In this document: positions 1 to 6,333 of the stretch, piece by piece
How the letters are laid out: each line of letters opens with the position of its first letter
Numbering within the stretch: the first letter of the stretch is position 1
From: Dehalococcoidia bacterium
GTDB lineage: Bacteria; Chloroflexota; Dehalococcoidia; UBA6926
Direction of reading: 5' to 3'
Assembly: GCA_029941095.1 (NCBI GenBank)
Contig: JAPYRO010000072.1
Coordinates: forward strand, 1 to 6,333
DNA length: 6,333 bases
Program-made: the position numbers and the translations under genes
Notes under the pieces: model-generated
Database searches by the model: none
What the model saw: the letters and a program-made list of their open reading frames with translations, nothing else
What the model was told of the DNA's origin: nothing

Positions 1-875
1 GTAACTACACAGAAGACATTTCATCCTTCTTAGATTTTGTTTCGGAAATTGGCTGCCATAATTTATACGATATTGACAGATCACATATCGAAAAATTTAT
101 TTTCCAATTAAGTAACTCAGGGACCGCAAAATCTTCGATTGCTCGAAAACTTTCTGCGATACGCAATTTCTGGAACTTTTTAGCTGAAAAAAAGATTGTA
201 GATAATAGAAAAATGCCTGCCCGAATACCCTCTCCAAAGAAAGGACGTACCCTCCCTCGATTCCTCACCCAAAGAGAAGTTGGGATTTTAATTGATGGTC
301 CAGCAAAAAAATATGAGTCTCTAAATATTGATAGGGCAATCGGCCATACGATTCAAAAGTCTCGTTTACATAGAGATACAGCGATACTTGAAATTTGTTA
401 TGGAGCAGGGTTAAGGGTTTCAGAACTAGCTCAACTTAATCTAGAAAATATCGACCTACGGAAAAGTATCGTTAGAGTTATAGGAAAAGGTGGCAAAGAG
501 AGAGAATCATTTTTCGGTGAGAGCTGTAAATCTGCGCTGATAACCTATATTGAATTATCAAGGCAGTTCCTAATAAAAAATCAAATAGAAACGGCTCTGT
601 TTATTAATAACAAGGGCACCAGATTATCTGTTCGAGGGTTTGAACTTATTGTCAAAAAATGGGCTTCTTCTGTCGGTATAGAAGGGAAAATTCATCCTCA
701 TACTTTAAGACATTCTTTTGCTACACATTTGCTAGATGGAGGTGCAGATCTTCGGACTGTACAGGAGCTCCTAGGGCATTCATCAGTAGAGACCACAGAA
801 ATATATACTCATGTAACTCAGTCACAAATAGCCACGGTTTACGCGAGATCACATCCTAGGATGAACCAAGAGTAA
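1..875 (+). CDS. xerC: Tyrosine recombinase, XerC/XerD family (5' end cut by window edge)
   Basis: Site-specific recombinase of the Xer type, which in bacteria resolves chromosome dimers at dif near the terminus. The reading frame is open from base 3 to the TAA at 873-875 (290 visible residues), so the ATG at 213 is not the true start: the upstream part encodes the helical N-terminal core-binding domain (for example SSIARKLSAIRNFWNFLAEK). The family is about 300 residues, so only some 10-15 are missing. All catalytic positions are present: Arg in GAGLRVSEL (codon 414), Lys in GKGGKER (483-503), His and Arg in HTLRH (codons 699 and 708), His in LGHSS (codon 777) and the nucleophile Tyr in TEIYTH (codon 804). 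About 16 extra residues precede the first catalytic Arg compared with E. coli XerC. No att sites or phage genes are nearby, so a housekeeping Xer is more likely than an integrase. XerC versus XerD or a single-recombinase XerA cannot be settled here. Confidence 0.93.
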   Translation, partial: NYTEDISSFLDFVSEIGCHNLYDIDRSHIEKFIFQLSNSGTAKSSIARKLSAIRNFWNFLAEKKIVDNRKMPARIPSPKKGRTLPRFLTQREVGILIDGPAKKYESLNIDRAIGHTIQKSRLHRDTAILEICYGAGLRVSELAQLNLENIDLRKSIVRVIGKGGKERESFFGESCKSALITYIELSRQFLIKNQIETALFINNKGTRLSVRGFELIVKKWASSVGIEGKIHPHTLRHSFATHLLDGGADLRTVQELLGHSSVETTEIYTHVTQSQIATVYARSHPRMNQE

Positions 876-941
876 TTTAAGGATGCAAAAAAAAAATGAT
901 CTAGATGCTAGAATGTCTTTAACATACTATTAGGAATGAAG
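876..941 (+). promoter_or_regulatory. Intergenic region before aroQ: A-tract, small palindrome, possible extended -10
   Basis: This is the only sizeable gap on the + strand and therefore the best place for a promoter of the aroQ-pepP-efp unit. It holds a run of ten A at 887-896. A 5-bp perfect inverted repeat follows (TCTAG at 900-904, CTAGA at 908-912, 3-nt loop). TGCTAGAAT at 906-914 resembles an extended -10 element (TGN plus five of six matches to TATAAT) and overlaps the palindrome. No -35 hexamer is visible at the usual distance. Read on the - strand the palindrome is followed by ten T and looks like a weak terminator, but no - strand gene lies here. The promoter is an inference only. 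Confidence 0.25.
931..935 (+). promoter_or_regulatory. Ribosome binding site that decides the aroQ start
   Basis: TAGGA at 931-935 touches the first ATG (936) with no spacer but lies 6 nt before the second ATG (942). That spacing favours 942 as the translation start of aroQ. No better Shine-Dalgarno match lies upstream for the ATG at 936. Confidence 0.5.
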
Positions 942-1376
942 ATGCATATATTGTTAATGAATGGACCAAATCTAAATATACTGGGCAACCGTGATACAGA
1001 TCATTATGGCACGATAACACTTGAAGATATAGAAAAAGCGTTTCAAATGCGAGCTGATGATCTAAAGGTAAAGTCGGTTTCGTTTTTTCAAGCCAACAGT
1101 GAAGGAGACTTGGTTGATTTTATTCAAACCACCACTGCCGATGCTATCGTAATTAATCCAGGTGCTCTCACCCATTATGGATACAGTCTTAGAGACGCTT
1201 TAGAGGACTTCGGAAAACCGATTATAGAAGTCCATATTTCCAATATATATGCCAGAGAAGATTTTCGAAATAAAAGTGTAATAGCAGACATCGCCACTGG
1301 ACAAATTTCGGGCCTGGGCCTAAATGGATACCTATCAGCACTAGATTTTCTAACCGAAAATAATACTCTGGAGTAA
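942..1376 (+). CDS. aroQ: 3-dehydroquinate dehydratase, type II
   Basis: Cytoplasmic shikimate-pathway enzyme that dehydrates 3-dehydroquinate to 3-dehydroshikimate. The type II enzyme is a small dodecameric flavodoxin-like protein. With the start at 942 the product has 144 residues, the usual family size. Residues matching the Mycobacterium tuberculosis active site are all present: Asn10 (GPNLN), Arg17, the catalytic Tyr22 (HYGT), Asn72 and His78 (NPGALTH), the catalytic His98 and Ser100 (EVHISN) and Arg105 (YAREDF). The common motif VHAREEF reads IYAREDF here, a change outside the catalytic set. The ATG at 936, two codons earlier, is the alternative start but has its Shine-Dalgarno directly adjacent, so 942 is preferred. 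The TAA stop abuts the GTG of the peptidase gene, which points to co-transcription and translational coupling. Identification is very secure. Confidence 0.96.
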   Translation: MHILLMNGPNLNILGNRDTDHYGTITLEDIEKAFQMRADDLKVKSVSFFQANSEGDLVDFIQTTTADAIVINPGALTHYGYSLRDALEDFGKPIIEVHISNIYAREDFRNKSVIADIATGQISGLGLNGYLSALDFLTENNTLE

Positions 1377-2474
1377 GTGAGTAGTTTATTTATGGTGGAC
1401 TATAGTAAAAGAATTAAATACCTTCGTGATTCTATATTAAAAGAAGAATTGGACGGGATTATCATCTCCCAACCAGAAAACAGAAGGTACATCAGTGGAT
1501 TCACCGGATCGTCTGGTATTTGTATCATTTTACAAAAAGCAGCAATTTTAGCAACGGACTCTAGATATACAGAACAGGCAGCCAACCAATGCCCTGAACT
1601 GTCGGTTTTTCAGACTACTGGAAGTTTTGATAAATGGTTGCCCGATTTGCTTAATAATCTTCCTGCCGGCAGCAATTTGGGTATAGAGTCCGAACACGTA
1701 ACATATGGAACATTCAACAGATTTAAGACAGTTGCAGATGATCTTGGTATAACCTTAAAACCCGTCAATGATTTATTAGTGCAACAGCGTAATATTAAAG
1801 ATGAAGATGAGAAACAGTGGCTGAAAAAAGCGATTGAAATAACTGACACTTCGATTGAAAGATTAATGGGAACTATAAATACTAGTATGACTGAAAAAGA
1901 TGTTTCTTGGGAAATTGAACAAAATATGAGAGATCTCGGTGCTGAAGGAATAGCATTTGACCTGATTGTTGCCTCAGGACCAAATGGAGCCATGGCGCAC
2001 CATTTCCCTTCCGAAAAACAAATAGAACAAGGAGTGCCGATTGTTATTGATATTGGTGCTAAGTTCAACGGCTACCATGCTGATTTAACCAGGACTTTTA
2101 CAATAGGTAACGCCGATAAACGATTCCACGAGATATTTGACATAGTACTAACCGCTCAAGAAACTGCAATCGCAACTATACAATCTGGAATTACAGGAGA
2201 TAAAGCCGACAGCATTGCACGGGCAATCATAGAAGATGCTGGTTTTGGAGAAAATTTCGGTCATTCCCTTGGTCATGGAGTGGGGCTCGCGGTACATGAG
2301 TATCCAAGATTAGCTAAATCAGCGGAAGAAATCCTCAAAGATGGAATGATTTTTACAGTAGAGCCCGGGATTTATTTAAGCGGCTGGGGCGGTATTAGAA
2401 TAGAAGATGTTGTTGAGTTAAAAGACGGGCATTGCTGGCCATTAAGTCAAGCTTCAAAAATTAGAGAAATTTAG
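1377..2474 (+). CDS. pepP: Xaa-Pro aminopeptidase-like metallopeptidase, M24B family
   Basis: Dinuclear-metal peptidase expected to remove an N-terminal residue preceding proline (aminopeptidase P) or to cleave Xaa-Pro dipeptides. It has 365 residues in two parts: a creatinase-type N-terminal domain (about 7-140, with ENRRYISGFTGSSG) and the pita-bread M24 domain (about 150-365). The five metal ligands are visible: Asp225 (VIDIG), Asp236 (HADLTRTF), His300 (LGHGVGL), Glu329 (TVEPGIY) and Glu343 (RIEDVV). The second conserved His is at 307 (AVHEYP). No signal peptide is seen, so it is cytoplasmic. The GTG start at 1377 follows the aroQ stop directly and has GGAG 3 nt upstream, which is short. 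ATG 1392 (MVDYSKRIKYL) is a plausible alternative and would lose five residues. The length and single-chain architecture fit the short PepP/YqhT-like enzymes found beside efp. Substrate preference (PepP or PepQ) cannot be read from sequence. Confidence 0.92.
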   Translation: MSSLFMVDYSKRIKYLRDSILKEELDGIIISQPENRRYISGFTGSSGICIILQKAAILATDSRYTEQAANQCPELSVFQTTGSFDKWLPDLLNNLPAGSNLGIESEHVTYGTFNRFKTVADDLGITLKPVNDLLVQQRNIKDEDEKQWLKKAIEITDTSIERLMGTINTSMTEKDVSWEIEQNMRDLGAEGIAFDLIVASGPNGAMAHHFPSEKQIEQGVPIVIDIGAKFNGYHADLTRTFTIGNADKRFHEIFDIVLTAQETAIATIQSGITGDKADSIARAIIEDAGFGENFGHSLGHGVGLAVHEYPRLAKSAEEILKDGMIFTVEPGIYLSGWGGIRIEDVVELKDGHCWPLSQASKIREI

Positions 2475-2488
2475 AGGGGAACCTGGAA

Positions 2489-3049
2489 ATGACAATGTTA
2501 AACACAGGAGATCTTCACAAAGGAGTGACTATAGAAATAGACGGCGTCTTATTCCAATTACTCGACGTTCACCACATAAAAGCTAAGAGATCAGCACAAG
2601 TCCGAATGAAACTACGTGACGTGAAAAACGGACATACCGTAGAAAAAACAGTCTTTTCTGGAGAAAGATTTGTTAAAGCTGATGTCGAAACAAGAGAAGT
2701 ACAATACCTATATAACGATGAAGATTTATATTATTTCATGGACACTGAATCATTTGATCAGTTCCCGTTGAATAAAGAAAATATAGAGAATGTTATCCCA
2801 TTCATGACGGATAGTATGTTATTAGAACTAGATTTCTATGAAAACGATCCTATCGGTGCCCAAATGCCTACGACTGTCGTACTAAAAGTAGATGATACCC
2901 CGCCCTCACATAAGGGTGATACTGCGACATCTGGAACAAAGCCCGCAACTCTAGAAACAGGCCTAGTAATCACAGTACCAAGCTTCATTCAAAAAGATTC
3001 TCAAGTTGTGGTTGATACTCGAACTGGGGAATACGTGGAGCGTGCTTAA
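2489..3049 (+). CDS. efp: Elongation factor P
   Basis: Translation factor that binds between the P and E sites of the ribosome and relieves stalling at consecutive prolines. It has 186 residues, the normal length, in three beta-barrel domains: KOW-like (about 1-65), central OB (66-127) and C-terminal OB (128-186). The C-terminal signature runs from Lys146 (in GTKPATLETG) through VPSFIQKD and fits the PROSITE EF-P pattern. The tip of the domain I loop, usually PGKG with a modified Lys, reads HIKAKRSAQVR (residues 29-39): it is one residue shorter than HVKPGKGSAFVR and offers Lys33 or Arg34 at the tip. No EpmA/EpmB, EarP or other modifying enzyme is encoded in the window. GAGGGGA at 2474-2480, overlapping the peptidase stop, lies 8 nt before ATG 2489 and supports that start over ATG 2495. 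The downstream PHP gene overlaps its 3' end. Confidence 0.97.
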   Translation: MTMLNTGDLHKGVTIEIDGVLFQLLDVHHIKAKRSAQVRMKLRDVKNGHTVEKTVFSGERFVKADVETREVQYLYNDEDLYYFMDTESFDQFPLNKENIENVIPFMTDSMLLELDFYENDPIGAQMPTTVVLKVDDTPPSHKGDTATSGTKPATLETGLVITVPSFIQKDSQVVVDTRTGEYVERA

Positions 3050-3743
3050 CCAACAAAAAGACGAAAATAGTATAGAACGAATCCGCGCAGATTTTCATAT
3101 ACATAGCATTTTTTCACCTGATTCAAGGTTTAAAATCAAGGACCTTATCGAAGCTTGCTTAAGAGAAAATTTAGGACTTATAGCTGTAACCGACCACCAT
3201 ACGATCGAAGGAGCAAAAAATATTCAAAGTGAAGCTCCATTTCCAGTAATAATTGGCCAAGAAATACTATCGTCCGACGGTGAGATAATAGGTTTATTTT
3301 TGGACAAAACGATAACAAGTAATTTATCTGCAAAAGACACCGTAAAAGCTATCAAGGATCAAGGCGGGTTTGTCCAGATACCACACCCCTTCGACCGGTT
3401 TAGAAACAACCATATAAGTAAAAAAGCTCTCCTTGAGATTCTTGATGACGTGGATATTATTGAAATCTTTAATGCCAGGACAATTATGACTAAAGATATT
3501 GACGAATCTATACAGTTTTATACTACTAATAAAGAAGAATTCAACCTTCATAAAGTCGGGGTGACGGATTCACACACCAGCTACGAAATTGGGAAAACTT
3601 ACAATGAATTACCCATGTATGACAGTAAAGAAACGTTTTTGGACTCTCTAAAACATGGTAAAGTCGTAGGTAAAAAAATCACCCCCTTAATACACGCTCT
3701 CACAAGATATAATACGTGGAGCAAAAAACTACGCATTTACTAG
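3042..3743 (+). CDS. PHP-domain metal-dependent phosphoesterase
   Basis: Predicted cytoplasmic hydrolase of the polymerase and histidinol phosphatase (PHP) family, COG0613-like; characterised relatives act on phosphomonoesters, nucleoside 3',5'-bisphosphates or RNA 5' ends. From the GTG at 3042 it has 233 residues. The metal-binding motifs appear in order: His19 and His21 (DFHIHS), Asp51-His52-His53 (VTDHHT), Glu74 (GQEI), His115 (IPHPFD), and Asp176 and His178 (TDSHT). E. coli TrpH/RNase AM (YciV) is longer and carries an insert between these motifs; this protein lacks it and is close to a minimal PHP barrel. No ATG lies before the first motif. The frame extends back to TTG 3006, but GTG 3042 overlaps the efp stop by only 8 nt and has GGGGA at 3026-3030 upstream, so I prefer it. 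Start by translational coupling to efp is likely. The substrate is unknown. Confidence 0.82.
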   Translation: MLNQQKDENSIERIRADFHIHSIFSPDSRFKIKDLIEACLRENLGLIAVTDHHTIEGAKNIQSEAPFPVIIGQEILSSDGEIIGLFLDKTITSNLSAKDTVKAIKDQGGFVQIPHPFDRFRNNHISKKALLEILDDVDIIEIFNARTIMTKDIDESIQFYTTNKEEFNLHKVGVTDSHTSYEIGKTYNELPMYDSKETFLDSLKHGKVVGKKITPLIHALTRYNTWSKKLRIY

Positions 3744-3746
3744 CGT
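3723..3746 (-). terminator. Weak intrinsic-terminator-like hairpin after clpX
   Basis: Read on the - strand directly after the clpX stop codon, ACGC (3746-3743) can pair with GCGT (3734-3731) around an 8-nt loop, followed by AG and six T (3728-3723). The position and T-run fit a Rho-independent terminator for tig-clpP-clpX, but the stem has only 4 bp. It lies inside the last codons and stop of the convergent PHP gene. On the + strand the same hairpin is followed by only three T. Confidence 0.3.
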
Positions 3747-5060
3747 TTAAGCAGTCTTCCTAATTGTTTCCCAGTCGATTTTGTTTCCATTTTCATCCAA
3801 CAGTGTTGGTAAAACTCTCTTTTCAGCAACATCCTTAGAAATGACGCAGGAATGAACATTTTCGATGCTAGGAATCTCATACATTAAATCAAGCAATATA
3901 TCTTCCATGATAGTGCGTAGTGCCCGTGCTCCAGTATTTTGTTTTAGAGCTTGTTCAACAACGAAATCGAGTGCGCCTTCAGTAAATGAAAGTTTAACTC
4001 CATCCATCTCAAACAAAGACAAATACTGCTTAACCAGAGAGTTCCTAGGTTCTTTCAAAACCCTCAGTAAATCCTCTTTTTTTAATGGGTTCAATGCTAC
4101 AGCTAGCGGCATTCTTCCCACAAACTCTGGGATCATACCATACTCAAGTAGGTCGTCATGGCTAAGATTTGACATAGTATTAGAGTCAGTATCATCATCA
4201 TCGTTCCCATTAGACAGATTGAATCCAACTACGTGACGATTCTTGGAAACTCGTTTTTCAATGATTTCGTCAATAGCTTCAAAAGCTCCGCCACATATAA
4301 ATAAAATGCCCGATGTATCTATTTGGATAAACTCTTGTTGCGGATGCTTTCGTCCTCCTTGAGGGGGTACGTTTACAACGGCTCCTTCGATAATCTTTAA
4401 TAACGCTTGCTGTACTCCTTCTCCGGACACATCTCTAGTAATAGAAGGATTTGAAGTTCTCCTTGCAGTCTTGTCTATTTCATCGACATAAATAATCCCT
4501 TTTTGCGCCTTTTTAATATCGTTACCAGCGGCCTGAATTAATTTCAATAATATGTTTTCCACGTCCTCGCCAACATAGCCTGCTTCTGTTAAAGATGTAG
4601 CATCAACTATCGCGAATGGTACTTCAAGAATTCTAGATAGCGTCTCAGCCAGTAAAGTTTTCCCAGATCCTGTGGGGCCTACTAATAAAATATTGGTTTT
4701 CCCTAATTCAATAGAATCAGCGTTATTAATATGCTGGGATTGCATTTTCTTATAATGATTATATACTCCAACGCTCAAAACACGTTTAGCGTGTTCTTGA
4801 CCTATCACATACTCTTGTAATCGATCATAAATGGATTTAGGTTTAGGAAAATCTTCTATTGAAATCCCGTCAAAGTCATCAGTCGTTAACCCAGTTAAAT
4901 TCGCACCAGAAATTATTTGAGTACATACAGCCACACACTCATCACATATATAAACTTCCTCCGAACCGGCTATAAGGCGCTTAACTTCAGTTTGAGATTT
5001 TGAACAGAAGGAACAAGAGTAAGATGATTCTTTGCCACCACCACCGGATGTCTCACTCAT
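3747..5060 (-). CDS. clpX: ATP-dependent Clp protease ATP-binding subunit ClpX
   Basis: AAA+ hexameric unfoldase that recognises tagged substrates and threads them into ClpP. It has 437 residues, close to the family norm. In order: C4 zinc-binding domain with Cys16, Cys19, Cys39 and Cys42; Walker A GPTGSGKT (128-135); pore loop GYVG (161-164); Walker B IIYVDE (189-194); second pore loop RDVSGEGVQ (209-217); RKH loop (237-239); ClpP-docking loop VGF (278-280, normally IGF); arginine finger region PEFVGR (311-316); sensor 2 GARALR (377-382). Just after the docking loop is an Asp/Asn/Ser-rich stretch (283-300) including DDDDTD. ATG 5060 has AAGGAG (5067-5072) 6 nt upstream. The gene lies 35 bp downstream of clpP, so it is co-transcribed with it. 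Its stop is 3 bp from the stop of the convergent PHP gene. The zinc domain separates it from HslU and other AAA+ proteins. Confidence 0.98.
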   Translation of the reverse strand: MSETSGGGGKESSYSCSFCSKSQTEVKRLIAGSEEVYICDECVAVCTQIISGANLTGLTTDDFDGISIEDFPKPKSIYDRLQEYVIGQEHAKRVLSVGVYNHYKKMQSQHINNADSIELGKTNILLVGPTGSGKTLLAETLSRILEVPFAIVDATSLTEAGYVGEDVENILLKLIQAAGNDIKKAQKGIIYVDEIDKTARRTSNPSITRDVSGEGVQQALLKIIEGAVVNVPPQGGRKHPQQEFIQIDTSGILFICGGAFEAIDEIIEKRVSKNRHVVGFNLSNGNDDDDTDSNTMSNLSHDDLLEYGMIPEFVGRMPLAVALNPLKKEDLLRVLKEPRNSLVKQYLSLFEMDGVKLSFTEGALDFVVEQALKQNTGARALRTIMEDILLDLMYEIPSIENVHSCVISKDVAEKRVLPTLLDENGNKIDWETIRKTA

Positions 5061-5095
5061 ACTGGTCTCCTTGCCTTCCTCATACGCAAATGAAT

Positions 5096-5725
5096 CTACT
5101 CCGAAGCGTTGTCGGTTGAAGAATCTTCCTTACTTAACACCTGGTCAATTAACCCATAGTCCATCGCTTGTTCAGATGTTAAATAATAATCTCTATCCGT
5201 ATCTCTGGCTATCTTGTCAATTGGCTGCCCTGTGTGGGTAGACAGCAGGCCTCGAATTATCTCTTGAATTCGCAATATCTCTCTTGCGGCAATCTCTATA
5301 TCTGAAGCTTGGCCTTGCGCTCCTCCCAAAGGTTGATGCATATGGATCGTAGAACTCGGGAGAGCATATCGTTTTCCTTCGGCACCTGCGCAAAGAAGTA
5401 TCGTTCCCATACTAGCCGCCATCCCAACACAAATAGTGGAAACATCGGCTCTTATCAATTGCATCGTATCGTATATTGCTAGACCTGACGTTATGACTCC
5501 TCCAGGACTATTAATATATAAAGATATGTCTTTATCGGGATCTTCTCTATCTAGATACAATAATTGTGCAACTATAAGGTTAGCTACCTGATCATTAATC
5601 TGTGTTCCTAAAAAAATAATTCGTTCTTTCAGCAAAAGGGAGTATATATCAAAAGAACGCTCTCCTCGTGCTCCGGATTCGATCACCATAGGTATAATGT
5701 TTTGCGGGTCATTGATCAATGCCAT
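5096..5725 (-). CDS. clpP: ATP-dependent Clp protease proteolytic subunit ClpP
   Basis: Self-compartmentalised serine protease that assembles as a tetradecamer and degrades proteins delivered by ClpX. It has 209 residues, typical of the family. The catalytic triad is Ser105 (GMAASMGT), His130 ([12 protein letters not shown]) and Asp179 (DTDRDYYL). Also visible are the N-terminal block [19 protein letters not shown], the SPGG oxyanion turn (73-76) and the C-terminal [11 protein letters not shown]. The short segment before Ile11 is probably a propeptide or axial-loop leader; its processing is not determinable here. ATG 5725 has AAGGAG (5734-5739) 8 nt upstream. It lies 27 bp after tig and 35 bp before clpX, forming the classical tig-clpP-clpX operon. 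With a complete triad this is an active ClpP and not a ClpR-type inactive paralogue. Confidence 0.98.
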   Translation of the reverse strand: MALINDPQNIIPMVIESGARGERSFDIYSLLLKERIIFLGTQINDQVANLIVAQLLYLDREDPDKDISLYINSPGGVITSGLAIYDTMQLIRADVSTICVGMAASMGTILLCAGAEGKRYALPSSTIHMHQPLGGAQGQASDIEIAAREILRIQEIIRGLLSTHTGQPIDKIARDTDRDYYLTSEQAMDYGLIDQVLSKEDSSTDNASE

Positions 5726-5752
5726 TTCTTAATCTCCTTAATTTATAAAATA

Positions 5753-6333
5753 TTAAACTGTTTTCTTTTTCGCAGATAGCCTCTTTTTTGCGGCTGGTTT
5801 CTTCTTTGTCGAGGGTTTTCTTTTCTTTTTAACCGGTTGGTTTGCAATATCACTCAAGAAATCAACCGTTTTCCTCGCTGTTAACCTGCGATTAATAGTA
5901 TCTCTTGCCGCTGGATTCGTGAATAAGGCAACCGCTTGTTCTCTTTGATCTCCTTCAGGTTGTTCTCCTATGAATCGATCGATCTCCTCTTGAATCTCAT
6001 CATCTGTTGGACTAATTTTTGCAACCTCTGCTAGCTCCGATACTAGCAAAGACTGTGTAATCCTTTTTTCGGCCTGTGGTTTCAATGACTCTCGAATACC
6101 GTCGGGATCCTGACCACTGCTTTCTAAATATGATTCTAAAGACATACCCATATTTCTCAACTGTTGCTCTTGGTCTTGTATCATGTGATCTATTTCGGCA
6201 TCTAACAACATCGGAGGAAAATCCAAAGTCGCTTTCTCTTCTAACATTTCCAGGATCTGCTCTTCAGACTGCGCATCTGAATCTTGTTTGGAACGTTCTT
6301 CTATATCACCCCTGATCTTATTTTTTAGAGCAT
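5753..6333 (-). CDS. tig: Trigger factor, C-terminal part (5' end cut by window edge)
   Basis: Ribosome-associated chaperone that meets nascent chains at the exit tunnel. The frame is open from the window end (6331) to the TAA at 5753-5755, giving 192 visible residues. The Met at 6247 is therefore internal, because sequence upstream of it (IRGDIEERSKQDSDAQSEEQ) continues the helical C-terminal domain. Family landmarks are the stretch around TLDFPPMLLDAEIDHMIQ, GMSLESYLESSG and LKPQAEKRITQSLLVSELA, followed by ISPTDDEIQEEIDRFI. The ribosome-binding and peptidyl-prolyl isomerase domains lie outside the window. The last 25 residues are extremely basic (12 Lys, 2 Arg) with Ala, Pro, Ser and Thr between short Lys runs; E. 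coli trigger factor has no such tail. It is the first visible gene of the operon with clpP 27 bp downstream; any operon promoter lies outside the window. Confidence 0.93.
   Translation of the reverse strand, partial: ALKNKIRGDIEERSKQDSDAQSEEQILEMLEEKATLDFPPMLLDAEIDHMIQDQEQQLRNMGMSLESYLESSGQDPDGIRESLKPQAEKRITQSLLVSELAEVAKISPTDDEIQEEIDRFIGEQPEGDQREQAVALFTNPAARDTINRRLTARKTVDFLSDIANQPVKKKRKPSTKKKPAAKKRLSAKKKTV

Noticed and set aside
5..268. 87-residue open frame on the - strand at the left end
   Set aside because: It lies opposite the N-terminal domain of the Xer recombinase, whose frame is open to the window edge; the antisense product resembles nothing known.
1..875. The tyrosine recombinase as integrase of a mobile element
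   Set aside because: It has XerC/D motifs, sits in a housekeeping neighbourhood, and no att repeats, tRNA or phage genes are seen beside it.
883..933. 16-codon ORF between xer and aroQ that could be a leader peptide
   Set aside because: Its AAGG touches the ATG with no spacer, it runs through the A10 tract, and it shows no codon bias or regulatory amino-acid run relevant to aroQ.
1610..2068. 152-residue open frame on the - strand inside pepP
   Set aside because: It is a shadow of the well-supported M24 peptidase frame and shows no recognisable domain.
3865..4236. 123-residue open frame on the + strand inside clpX
   Set aside because: It is antisense to conserved ClpX sequence (sensor 2 and arginine-finger regions), low in complexity, and without a family resemblance.
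5804..5836. PVKKKRK in the trigger factor tail resembling a nuclear localisation signal
   Set aside because: The gene lies in a bacterial tig-clpP-clpX operon; the match is a by-product of the Lys-rich composition.
6076..6315. 79-residue open frame on the + strand opposite trigger factor
   Set aside because: The opposite strand carries an uninterrupted, recognisable trigger factor C-terminal domain.

Overview
The window is a compact stretch of bacterial core genome. It is AT-rich by eye (not counted) and almost fully coding. Five genes run left to right (xer, aroQ, pepP, efp, PHP-domain gene) and three run right to left (tig, clpP, clpX). The two groups meet tail to tail near 3744. Both outermost genes are cut by the window edge: the Xer recombinase lacks its first residues and trigger factor lacks its N-terminal part.

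The + strand genes look like one transcription unit from aroQ onward. A 60-66 bp gap separates xer from aroQ. aroQ abuts pepP with no gap, pepP is 14 bp from efp, and the PHP gene probably starts inside the last codons of efp. The order aroQ, pepP-like peptidase, efp also occurs in Bacillus (yqhS-yqhT-efp), so it is a widespread arrangement and not a new system. The products are a chromosome-dimer-resolution type recombinase, a shikimate-pathway enzyme, a metallopeptidase, a translation factor and a metal-dependent phosphoesterase. Apart from their close packing they share no obvious pathway.

The - strand genes form the conserved tig-clpP-clpX operon for protein quality control. Trigger factor folds nascent chains, ClpP is the proteolytic chamber and ClpX is the AAA+ unfoldase that feeds it. 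clpP and clpX each have an AAGGAG ribosome binding site, and gaps are 27 and 35 bp.

Organism: a free-living type of bacterium. The EF-P sequence (SAQVRMKLRD followed by GHTVEKT) and the lysine-rich trigger factor tail remind me of Chloroflexota, perhaps the Dehalococcoidia/SAR202 side. This is recall, not a search, and is low to moderate confidence.

I see no CRISPR, mobile element, RNA gene, toxin or defence cassette, and no convincing undescribed system. The most interesting details are the one-residue-shorter modification loop of EF-P, the lysine-rich tail of trigger factor, an acidic insert beside the ClpP-docking loop of ClpX, and the 3-bp convergent junction with a weak terminator-like hairpin.
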